A DNA stretch of 64,000 nucleotides from an uncultured Acidobacteriia bacterium (GTDB lineage: Bacteria > Acidobacteriota > Terriglobia > Bryobacterales > Bryobacteraceae), in the NCBI GenBank assembly GCA_903909435.1, contig CAIVVT010000050.1, forward strand, positions 112,440 to 176,439, given 5' to 3'. Numbering within the stretch: position 1 is the first letter of the stretch; the number at the start of each line of letters is the position of its first letter. The position numbers and the translations under genes are program-made. Positions 9,101 to 15,613 of the stretch are shown here, piece by piece. The notes below the pieces were generated by a model. The model did no database searches. It was not told the origin of the DNA and worked only from the letters and a program-made list of their open reading frames with translations.

Positions 9101-9660
9101 GCACCTACGAACTCCCGATCGGCCGGGGTCGAACCTATCTCAACAAGATCCCGCGCGCTGCCGACTTCCTGGTTGGCGGCTGGAAGATCGTCGGTGTGAT
9201 GACGTACACCAGCGGAGACTACCCACGTTTTAACAACGGCTATCCGCCCTCTACCAGCGCGGGCATGCTCGTGACGGGGAACCCGTGTATTTCCAATCCG
9301 ACTCCTGGAAAGTGGTTCAATACCAGCGCTTTCTCGCTTTTACCATCGAACACTTATCAGTTGCGCACCAATCCACTGCAGTTTCCCTGTCTTGTTGGCC
9401 CGGGTTTCTTCGACCTGGACGGTACACTGTCGAAGACCTTCAACTTGACCGAGAAGGTGAAGGTGGAATTCAAAGTCGTCGCCTATAACGCTACCAACAG
9501 GTTGAACCGCGGCGATCCGAACACCGACATCTACTCTTCCCAATTCGGCCAGGCTCTCTACCAGGGCTCGCCGGGCGGGACCTTCGGACAACAGGCGGCC
9601 ACCTACGGGCAAGGCAACAGTGGACGCCAAAGTGAGTTGGGCCTGAAGTTCATCTTCTGA
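6118..9660 (+). CDS. Oar-like TonB-dependent outer-membrane receptor with carboxypeptidase-regulatory domain
   Basis: The 1180-residue protein starts after AGGAGG (6108-6113) with a signal peptide (cleavage near VAQ-T). Residues about 25-115 form a CarboxypepD_reg beta-sandwich (GRVEGIVTDES, SGLYVFDGVDPGTY). The plug follows (NDLLVDGS, GHSAGGAISMTTKSGTN), then a long beta-barrel with many aromatic strand ends, finishing in GLKFIF with the terminal Phe typical of outer-membrane proteins. These receptors, common in Acidobacteriota, are thought to import oligosaccharides or other large nutrients with TonB energy. Its promoter carries the GntR-type operator, so the likely ligand is an amino-sugar-containing glycan. 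No SusD partner is adjacent, which is normal for this type. Confidence 0.9.
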   Translation: MTTKRTCLLFTLAIFFVSMAVAQTFRGRVEGIVTDESNAIVVDGTVTLTNVNTAVVVTRKTSTSGLYVFDGVDPGTYSVTVERTGFTKFVQEHILVQSGGDVTVNAVLKPGNITTTVTVTETPAAVEFNSTNKDLTIDTKMAEEVPRLDRNPFKLTLLAPSAINTRGEMEPYHSWSMNSVDLGGGTNLKNDLLVDGSPIGMGHKGSYPPNTDAVQEVVVSQNSVDAETGHSAGGAISMTTKSGTNEWHGTAFYLGRYPWMSAAANRTTNSFNSQRQHMMGGTLGNAIIKNKLFNFFSMEYWRVGYPNSYLTTVPTALEKAGDFSQSLNVDGGQRTIFDPWTTQLNPTTGAVAVQAFAGNKIPLSRFDTAIANILPQFWAPNNPGDNVTGVNNYKKGFMETYNYKNWSERADYNLNDKLKFFGRISKYYTTDIAGNPTPDANTKLYVPTGTERGAWQVAGDAVWSVNSRTIVEVHGDWHDVIDAYVSKPIGNEGWSAFWPNNDWYKTYTNANTGVPLYLPRLLTINSQNYSGYGGNGFYWDQRPKGEAINAKISQQRGSHYLKAGLEYRRSYGKSYVSSTADFWFNAYATANTFNNPDTLHYGDEWATFMLGALDNSSTMIGGPAPDPHTQFYGMYFQDDWKLNKRITLNLGLRNDYESPWWDPAHNFSKGLNLSSPIPEMAANPPAVPSAVSTISGSSPWKYTGQWQWTTSSSPGTWNAPKLALQPRAGIAIRIDDKTSLRIGFARYTIPTEFNLSGFPGFETVSFLEPPYFGVTQYQSPAPLLQGIPQSTFANPFPASNPLLPILGKAAGGAVGRGQNGALLWYKQDLQKPYNDRINFSFQRQLPGQVVVMASFFTNFGHNQYINSLNLVNPQLKLQYQNTLNQSVANPFYHYLNSTIMPGPLYNQQTVSLSSLLVPYPQYAGLAEFGQCCAGERYNSLELKAQKVFSKGYNFLFSYVYIREKTQIYFNDQDVYDHHLVWQDSDQPHHRISAASTYELPIGRGRTYLNKIPRAADFLVGGWKIVGVMTYTSGDYPRFNNGYPPSTSAGMLVTGNPCISNPTPGKWFNTSAFSLLPSNTYQLRTNPLQFPCLVGPGFFDLDGTLSKTFNLTEKVKVEFKVVAYNATNRLNRGDPNTDIYSSQFGQALYQGSPGGTFGQQAATYGQGNSGRQSELGLKFIF

Positions 9661-9662
9661 GG

Positions 9663-9761
9663 CCCAATTTTCACCAGCCTGATGACGCGCTCGACACCTG
9701 GCGGTCCAACGACTACCGGGTGTCGGCGCGGGTGGCGGACCGCCTGTTCGGAGTCGCGTAG
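9663..9761 (+). pseudogene. Possible C-terminal remnant of a lost gene
   Basis: Immediately after the receptor stop, one frame reads 32 plausible residues (including ALDTWRSNDYRVSARVAD) ending at TAG 9759-9761, with no start codon or ribosome binding site. The composition looks like a genuine protein tail rather than noise. I do not recognise the parent family, and the stretch is short, so the call is weak. Confidence 0.25.
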
Positions 9762-9887
9762 ACTGCTTGTAGAGCGTGCCGAGTTGCCTTTCTATCCCAT
9801 TTCCTCCCAGTCCGTTTGCTCAACCCGGTCGTCTGCGCGATTGGAGCCGGGTTCGCGATGAAACCGATCCTCAGAGAAATCCAAGCA

Positions 9888-10871
9888 ATGACTCACCACA
9901 AATCAGCGATGGCCCTATGCTTATGTATCGCCTCCTCTACGTTTGCCGCTGACCCGGTTGAGTTAAAGCAAGGCCCAAATCAAATAGAAGTGATGATTGG
10001 TGCGCGGCTGTTCACCACCTATCATTTCTCCGCCGACACCACGAAGCCGTACTTGATGCCACTGCAGTCGCCCTCGGGTGTGGTTGTGACAAGGGGCTTC
10101 CCAGTCGCTAACGATGTCACCGGCGCGAACACACGCGACAAGTCTTTTGAGCCCCATCAGCGTCCCTTGTACTTTGGTCACGGCAACGTCGACGGACTGG
10201 ACTATTGGGGCGAGGAGGCCTTCGACAGGTACTTCACGGACCACGGGCGCCAAGGCTACGGGCATACGAGATTGAAGGGAATTGAGGAGGTAGCCCAGGG
10301 TGAGAATCAGGCCAGGATTCGGGCTCGTTTCCGGCTACTCGATCCCAAGGAGCGCGAGATCGCGGAGCACACTCAAGCGTTTACGTTTCGCGGCGACGAA
10401 CGCACACGGACCATCGATTGCGAGTTCGTACTCTATGCCACAGCGGGCCCGTTGGTTTTGGGAGACGTCAAGGAGGGGACTTTCGGGATTCGACTGAATT
10501 CCGAATTGAGTGCACCTCACGATCAGATGCTGAATTCGCTAGGCAGTCGCGGGGAGCGCGCGATTTGGGGCAAGCGTGCAGACTGGGTCAACTACACGGG
10601 AGTCGTGGGTGGCAAACCGGTGGGAATCGTCATATTCGACGCCCCTTCGAGTTTTCATCATCCGACCCATTGGATGGCGCGTGCTTACGGTCTGTTTGCC
10701 GCAAATCCTTTCGGCTTGCGCGCCTTCAGCGGCGACAAGGACCAGGATGGGAGTTGGACCGTGCCAGAGGGCCAGTCGATCGTCTTTCGCTACCGGGTTG
10801 TGATCTACGACGGCGAATTCACACCCGTTCAACTTGCGGAGATGTACAGCCGCTACGCATCGGAGAATTAG
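9888..10871 (+). CDS. Exported DUF6807 (PmoA-like, PF14100) family protein
   Basis: The 327-residue product has a signal peptide (MTHHKSAMALCLCIASSTFA-A) and the DUF6807 pattern: TYHFSADTTKPYLMPLQSP near residue 45, then RPLYFGHGNVDG with the conserved H-x-S/G-N, YTGVVGGKPVGIVIFD and a final FRYRVVIYDGE strand. The family is sometimes misnamed methane oxygenase PmoA; it is a periplasmic beta-sandwich protein common in polysaccharide-degrading bacteria, function unproven. ATG 9858 is an alternative start. It lies 45 bp before the DHODH-like gene and is probably cotranscribed with it. Confidence 0.75.
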   Translation: MTHHKSAMALCLCIASSTFAADPVELKQGPNQIEVMIGARLFTTYHFSADTTKPYLMPLQSPSGVVVTRGFPVANDVTGANTRDKSFEPHQRPLYFGHGNVDGLDYWGEEAFDRYFTDHGRQGYGHTRLKGIEEVAQGENQARIRARFRLLDPKEREIAEHTQAFTFRGDERTRTIDCEFVLYATAGPLVLGDVKEGTFGIRLNSELSAPHDQMLNSLGSRGERAIWGKRADWVNYTGVVGGKPVGIVIFDAPSSFHHPTHWMARAYGLFAANPFGLRAFSGDKDQDGSWTVPEGQSIVFRYRVVIYDGEFTPVQLAEMYSRYASEN

Positions 10872-10916
10872 GCGGAGATTCTGGCAACTTCGGCCAGAAG
10901 GAGTCACACCGGTCCA

Positions 10917-12038
10917 ATGGGGATCTACACCCGCATTCTGCGGCCACTGGCATTTCGTTGCGATGCGGAACGGCTTCACAACCTGGCGATCAGCGCGGCC
11001 GAGAGAGCGAGCGCATCAACTGCGCTCTGCGCGAGCTTGACCGGACACTATGTGCGCGACTACGAGCGGCTTCAATGCACAGTGGCCGGACTCCGCTTCC
11101 GAAACCCGCTGGGCATGGCCGCAGGCTACGACAAGAACGGTAGAGGAGTGCCGCTTTGGACCGCGCTAGGGTTCGGCCACATCGAAATCGGGTCGATTTC
11201 GGCCGAGCCTTCGGCTGGCAATCCCCGGCCCCGATTGTGGCGTGTCCCTGAGGAGCGTGGGCTCATCGTCAACTACGGGCTACCCAACCACGGGGCGGAG
11301 TGCGTAGCCAGACGCCTGGCAGAGGCTCGCATTTCCGTGCCTCTGGGTATCAACATCGTCAACACAAACCACGGGCCGCAGTCGCCGCCAGCGAGCGACG
11401 ATGCGATTGTCGATGACTACATACGGTCCATCCGCCGCCTGGACGCAGAGGCCGGGTATTTCATGCTCAACTTGAGTTGCCCCAACACGGCTGACGGGCG
11501 AGCGTTTGCCTCTGACGCTGCGCGCCTGCGCCTACTGTTGGTAGCGGTCCGCTCAGCCGCCCCGGTTAAGCCCGTTTTTCTGAAAGTGGCCCCGTTCGGG
11601 GACCTGCGCACTCTAGATAAGTTCCTTGAGCAGGTGGACGGTGTGCCCATCGTGCGCGGATTCGGCGTGAACTTGCCGCCGGGCAAACCGTTGCCGCTCG
11701 CCGTACCCGCTGCCCGGCTCAGCGCCATGCCCGGAGCGGTTTCAGGCCGGCCCTGTCAGGAGATTATGGACCGTGCCGGCGCGGAACTTTACCGGCGCAT
11801 GGACCGCAAACGTTACGTCCTGATCGGCACAGGCGGGGTGTCCGACGCGGCTGCTGCCTACCGCAAGATCCGTCTGGGCGCGTCGCTGGTTCAGATGCTC
11901 ACCGCATTGGTTTACGAGGGACCCGGAATCGTACGGAGCATCACCGCCGGCCTGGAGGAATTGCTGGAACGCGATGGGTTCGCCAACGTGGCAGACGCGG
12001 TTGGCGTTGACGTCGCGCTCGCTGGAGGGAGGTTCTAG
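10917..12038 (+). CDS. Dihydroorotate dehydrogenase-like flavoprotein (class 2 architecture, altered active site)
   Basis: At 373 residues, the protein has the class 2 (quinone-linked, PyrD) layout: an N-terminal helical region, FMN-site segments NPLGMAAGYDKNG (K73), GNPRPRLWRVPEERG, LKVAPFGD, and the C-terminal IGTGGVSDAAAAYRKIRLGAS. However, the catalytic-base loop reads NLSCPNT with Cys188, the residue typical of class 1 enzymes, where class 2 enzymes have Ser. The normally MGFNN-like substrate loop reads YGLPN, replacing a substrate-binding Asn by Pro. It may therefore act on something other than dihydroorotate. Location beside amino-sugar genes, not pyrimidine genes, points the same way. 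It converges on gntR with only 23 bp between stop codons. Confidence 0.7.
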   Translation: MGIYTRILRPLAFRCDAERLHNLAISAAERASASTALCASLTGHYVRDYERLQCTVAGLRFRNPLGMAAGYDKNGRGVPLWTALGFGHIEIGSISAEPSAGNPRPRLWRVPEERGLIVNYGLPNHGAECVARRLAEARISVPLGINIVNTNHGPQSPPASDDAIVDDYIRSIRRLDAEAGYFMLNLSCPNTADGRAFASDAARLRLLLVAVRSAAPVKPVFLKVAPFGDLRTLDKFLEQVDGVPIVRGFGVNLPPGKPLPLAVPAARLSAMPGAVSGRPCQEIMDRAGAELYRRMDRKRYVLIGTGGVSDAAAAYRKIRLGASLVQMLTALVYEGPGIVRSITAGLEELLERDGFANVADAVGVDVALAGGRF

Positions 12039-12061
12039 ACATGCGCGTCCCGGGCCGGGAG

Positions 12062-12844
12062 TCAAACCGAGTTGCTGCGGACCGAATGCACGATCGCCGT
12101 GTACATGTCTCCGCGATAGGTTGTAGTGGCCAGTTCCACCGGCGTCTCGTTGTCGCCAAACGTCCTGCGATCGACCGTCAAGACTGGCTCCCCGGACTGC
12201 ATTCCCAGCAGTTGCTTTTGCTCTCGAGTCGGCCGGGCGGCAGAAATGTACTCGCTGCAATGCGTCAGCGCTACGCCGTAGTTCTCTTCGAGTATGCTGT
12301 AGATCGATTGAGCTGCGAGGTCGAATCGGTCCAGATGAGGGCAGACCTGCTGGGGAATGTGGATCAGTTCCACCGCTACCGGCACGTTATCGGCCAGGCG
12401 CAGTCGCTCGATTTCGTAAATCTGCTCGGTGTCAGACAGATTGAAGAACTCGACGTCGAGGCTGCTTTGCGGAACCAAACGGCAGACCAGCAGCCGCGAA
12501 GAAGGGGTCAGTCCGCGAGAACGTATCTCCTCAGTGAAACTGCGCATTTCCTGCTGTTTTTTCTGCAAGCGCTGCGGCGCTACGAACGTTCCGCGGCCCC
12601 GGTGCGACTCGATCAGGCCTTCCCGCTCCAACGTTTCGTATGCCTGTCTCAGTGTCATCCGGCTGATGCCGAATTGCTCGCACAGCGCCCGCTCGGGCGG
12701 AAGCGCCGTGCCGGCCGGAAACACCCCGCTCCGCAGCAAGTTGCGCATCGCATCGGCGATCTGGGCATAAACCGGAACCGGGCTGGACTTTTCGATACGA
12801 ATCGACGTAAACCCCTGTGTGCCTGGGGGGGCAGCTGACTTCAT
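12062..12844 (-). CDS. GntR/HutC-family transcriptional repressor (NagR/DasR-like, UTRA domain)
   Basis: The 260-residue protein has a GntR winged helix at residues about 18-85 (VPVYAQIADAMRN, PPERALCEQFGISRMTLRQAYETL, GRGTFV) followed by a UTRA effector domain (residues about 105-250; EIERLRLADNVPVAVE, TREQKQLLG, ATTTYRGDMYT). UTRA repressors of the NagR/DasR branch bind amino-sugar phosphates. The divergent neighbour makes GlcNAc-6-P from ManNAc-6-P, a fitting ligand. A GTCTAGAC operator lies directly at its own -10, implying autoregulation. AGGAGG at 12861-12866 is 15 bases from the ATG; an in-frame CTG six bases after it (adding three residues) could be the real start. Confidence 0.9.
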   Translation of the reverse strand: MKSAAPPGTQGFTSIRIEKSSPVPVYAQIADAMRNLLRSGVFPAGTALPPERALCEQFGISRMTLRQAYETLEREGLIESHRGRGTFVAPQRLQKKQQEMRSFTEEIRSRGLTPSSRLLVCRLVPQSSLDVEFFNLSDTEQIYEIERLRLADNVPVAVELIHIPQQVCPHLDRFDLAAQSIYSILEENYGVALTHCSEYISAARPTREQKQLLGMQSGEPVLTVDRRTFGDNETPVELATTTYRGDMYTAIVHSVRSNSV

Positions 12845-12878
12845 ATGATCCAGTTTAAGCCTCCTCGCTATCGGAATA

Positions 12879-12937
12879 GTCTATTCCTTTTGATCATTGG
12901 TCTAGACATGTCTACCAGAATTGAGGTATCCTGTCAA
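12879..12937 (-). promoter_or_regulatory. Autoregulatory gntR promoter/operator (site D) in the divergent region
   Basis: On the minus strand: TTGACA (12937-12932), 17-base spacer, TAGACA (12914-12909), T, then GTCTAGAC (12907-12900). A third TAGAC core, in GAATAGAC, starts exactly 21 bp downstream (12886-12879), inside the perfect 15-bp palindrome GGAATAGTCTATTCC at 12873-12887. The -35 overlaps the ribosome binding site of the divergent permease gene, so one bound repressor could block both directions. A plus-strand promoter for the permease is less clear (TTGATC 12890-12895 with a poor -10). Confidence 0.75.
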
Positions 12938-12953
12938 GGAGTTCACTAGTCCT

Positions 12954-13958
12954 ATGATCGAACTCGGAATCGGCTTCGCCCTACTGTCCGGCATCTGCAA
13001 TGGGCTGTTTACAACGCCCATGAAATTGATCCCGCGCTGGAAGTGGGAGAACATCTGGTTGGTCTTCATCGTTACCAGTTGCCTGATTGCGCCCTTGGCG
13101 CTCGTGGCCTGCACGGTGCCGGATTTCCGACTCCTCTTCGCCAACGCGCCGGCTGGCGCGGTCGCGTACGCACTCTTGTTCGGCTTTGCTTGGGGTTTTG
13201 GCGCAATCTTCTTCGGACAAAGCGTTAGCCGCCTTGGCGTCTCCCTCGCCAACACGCTTGTGATCGGCTTGAGTTCGGCTCTAGGTTCACTAGTGCCGCT
13301 GGTGCTGAGCGGCCACTTCGGCTTTGAGCGCCGTCACGTCATGCTGTATGCAGGGGTTTCCGCGTTCCTGTCTGGCGTTTCGATCTGCGGAAAGGCCGGG
13401 CGTCAACGTGGACTGGACAACGATCCAGCTGTCGGAGGCGGGACGAATTGGACCGGATACCTGCTTGCGCTTGGAGCGGGGGTGATGTCGGCCGTCTTCA
13501 ACATCGGTTACTCCCTGGCTCTACCGATCGCCGAAACAGGCAAACAGATGGGATACTCCTCGTTTCTCGCGACGAATTGCATCTGGGTGTTGATGCTCGG
13601 CGCAGGGTCGATCCCGAACATCGTCTACTGTGTCCTGCTGGCCCGGCGCAACAAAAGCACGCAGCTGTTCTTCGCGGAGCATCCGTTACGGGCCTGGCAG
13701 CTCAGCATCCTGATGGGCGTGCTTTGGGGTGGCAGCATCTTCCTTTATGGTGCCGCCACGCCACTGCTGGGCGACCTCGGCCCTTCCATCGGTTGGCCGC
13801 TCAGCCTCGCGGTGGGGCTGCTGACCGCCAATTTGATGGGTTTCCTACTGCGGGAATGGCATTCGGCTGCACGCAACACGATCCGCACCATGCTGCTCGG
13901 AATCGGGCTCCTGCTGGTGGCCGTCGTGTTCTGCGCGCTATCAACGAAGGCGGCATGA
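12954..13958 (+). CDS. RhaT-type (L-rhamnose/H+ symporter family) sugar permease
   Basis: The 334-residue membrane protein has about ten hydrophobic segments and the RhaT-family pattern: LSGICNGLFTTPMKLIPRWKWEN at the first segment (split over two helices), GFAWGFGAIFFGQSV, LALGAGVMSAVFNIGYS and GPSIGWPLSLAVGLLTANLMGF. The family belongs to the DMT superfamily and moves sugars with protons. The ATG at 12954 gives the family N-terminus and follows AAGGAG at 12936-12941. Its stop overlaps the start of nanEK (ATGA), so substrate is more likely N-acetylmannosamine or a related amino sugar than rhamnose; that is inference from linkage. Confidence 0.8.
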   Translation: MIELGIGFALLSGICNGLFTTPMKLIPRWKWENIWLVFIVTSCLIAPLALVACTVPDFRLLFANAPAGAVAYALLFGFAWGFGAIFFGQSVSRLGVSLANTLVIGLSSALGSLVPLVLSGHFGFERRHVMLYAGVSAFLSGVSICGKAGRQRGLDNDPAVGGGTNWTGYLLALGAGVMSAVFNIGYSLALPIAETGKQMGYSSFLATNCIWVLMLGAGSIPNIVYCVLLARRNKSTQLFFAEHPLRAWQLSILMGVLWGGSIFLYGAATPLLGDLGPSIGWPLSLAVGLLTANLMGFLLREWHSAARNTIRTMLLGIGLLLVAVVFCALSTKAA

Positions 13959-15613
13959 CGATGAAGGCTCTGAACGCAACTACTAGCGGAATCATAGAGT
14001 CATGGCGCGGCAATTTGATCGTGTCCTGCCAGGCGCCGGAAGGAACCGCACTGAGAACGCCGGGGACGTTGGCGCGAATCGCGAAAGCTGCGGTGGATGG
14101 CGGCGCGGTCGGAGTCCGGGCCAACGGACCGGAGGACGTCGCCGCAATCCGGGCTGCGGTCGATGTGCCGATCATAGGAATCGCTAAGCGCCTGCAAGCC
14201 GACGGGAAGATCCTGATCACGCCGTCGTTTGAGTCTGCCCGTGATCTGGTGGAAGCTGGCGCTGACGCGATTGCGTTGGATTGCACGGAGCGCGGTCAGC
14301 GGCTCGGGGCGCTGGGCCGATTGACGCGGATTCGGGCCGAGTTTGGGCTCCCCGTGCTGGCCGATATTGCAACCATCGAAGAGGCCCGCGCCGCGCAAGC
14401 CGCAGGCGCGGATTTCATCTTGACCACGCTGCGCGGCTACACTCCGGAAACGAAGCACATCCAGGATTTCGACGTTCAGTTTGTACGCGAATTGGCGAAT
14501 GAGCTGAAAACGCCCGTGATTGCGGAAGGACGGATAGGAACACCGCAGCAAGCCGCGGCCGCCATTGAGGCCGGCGCATTTGCAGTCATCGTGGGCACCG
14601 CCATCACTCGCCCCGACGCGATAGCCCGCAGTTTCGTGAGTGAGATGGGGAATGTCGCGCGTGCCAACGGTCCGGTGTACATCGCCGCAGTGGACCTGGG
14701 AGGCACCAACACGAAACATGCCGTGGTCAGCCAAGACGGCAGCCTGCTGTGGCAGAGCACGTGCCCCACGCCCGCAATGGACGGCCGGGACGCGCTGCTG
14801 CGGCATCTCGGCGCGGTGGTCGCAAGCTGCGTGCGCTCCGGCGGCGAACTCGGATTCACGCCCGAGGCGGTCGGCATCGCAACGGCGGGCTGGGTGGATC
14901 CGGACGCCGGCAGGGTGGTTTACGCCACCGGGAACCTGCCCGGCTGGACGGGTGCTCCCATTCGAACTGAGTTAGAACGTGGTTTGTGCCTGCCGGTTTC
15001 CGTCGAAAACGATGCCAACGCCATGGCTGTCGCGGAAAAGCGCTTCGGGCTGGGCCAGGCCGTGAACGACATGATCTGCCTGACGCTGGGAACCGGAGTC
15101 GGAGGCGGGTGTTACATCAACGGCCGACTCAGTCGCGGATCCTACTTCCTGGGTAATGCATTCGGGCATGTGGCCATCGAGCCGGGCGGGTTGCCCTGCA
15201 CCTGCGGACAATCCGGCTGCCTGGAAGCGTATGCGAATGCGGCCGCACTGGTGCGCTACGCGGGCTCGCCATTTAATACGGCGCAGCAGGTGACCAACGC
15301 CGCGTTTGCCGGAAACCCCCAAGCCCGGGAGGCGCTGCGAACTTACGCTGGCTATCTGGCGAGGGGACTGGCTATCCTGCTCCACATACTGGATCCGGAA
15401 CTGGTGGTACTGTCGGGTGGCATCGCAGAGAACAACACCGCACTGCTGCAGGATCTGGAGGATGATCTTGGCCGCGTAGTCATAGGATGGGAACAGCGCT
15501 TCACTCGTTTGGCCCTGTCAAAGATCGCCCGCTACGGCGGCGTGCTGGGAGCTGCAGCCATCGCATTGGACGATCGGGATCGGAGAATCCGCGCGGGAAC
15601 CGAATGGACCTAA
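13955..15613 (+). CDS. nanEK: Bifunctional N-acetylmannosamine-6-phosphate 2-epimerase / ROK-family N-acetylmannosamine kinase
   Basis: The 552-residue fusion has a NanE TIM barrel at residues 1-230 (IVSCQAPEG, VGVRANGPEDV, PIIGIAKR with K78, ITPSFE, ALDCTER, IAEGRIGTPQQA with E191) and a ROK kinase at about 240-545 (AVDLGGTNTKH, ENDANA with the catalytic Asp, LGTGVGGG, and the zinc motif CTCGQSGCLE). Together they would phosphorylate ManNAc and epimerise the product to GlcNAc-6-P, steps of sialic-acid/ManNAc catabolism. Both active sites look intact. The ATG at 13955 overlaps the permease stop by 4 bases; ATG 13961 is possible. No NanA lyase is in the window, suggesting use of free ManNAc or a lyase elsewhere. 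Confidence 0.9.
   Translation: MTMKALNATTSGIIESWRGNLIVSCQAPEGTALRTPGTLARIAKAAVDGGAVGVRANGPEDVAAIRAAVDVPIIGIAKRLQADGKILITPSFESARDLVEAGADAIALDCTERGQRLGALGRLTRIRAEFGLPVLADIATIEEARAAQAAGADFILTTLRGYTPETKHIQDFDVQFVRELANELKTPVIAEGRIGTPQQAAAAIEAGAFAVIVGTAITRPDAIARSFVSEMGNVARANGPVYIAAVDLGGTNTKHAVVSQDGSLLWQSTCPTPAMDGRDALLRHLGAVVASCVRSGGELGFTPEAVGIATAGWVDPDAGRVVYATGNLPGWTGAPIRTELERGLCLPVSVENDANAMAVAEKRFGLGQAVNDMICLTLGTGVGGGCYINGRLSRGSYFLGNAFGHVAIEPGGLPCTCGQSGCLEAYANAAALVRYAGSPFNTAQQVTNAAFAGNPQAREALRTYAGYLARGLAILLHILDPELVVLSGGIAENNTALLQDLEDDLGRVVIGWEQRFTRLALSKIARYGGVLGAAAIALDDRDRRIRAGTEWT

Noticed and set aside
12033..12040. TTCTAGAC at the end of the DHODH-like gene
   Set aside because: Resembles the operator core but has one change, overlaps a stop codon and has no promoter around it; likely chance.
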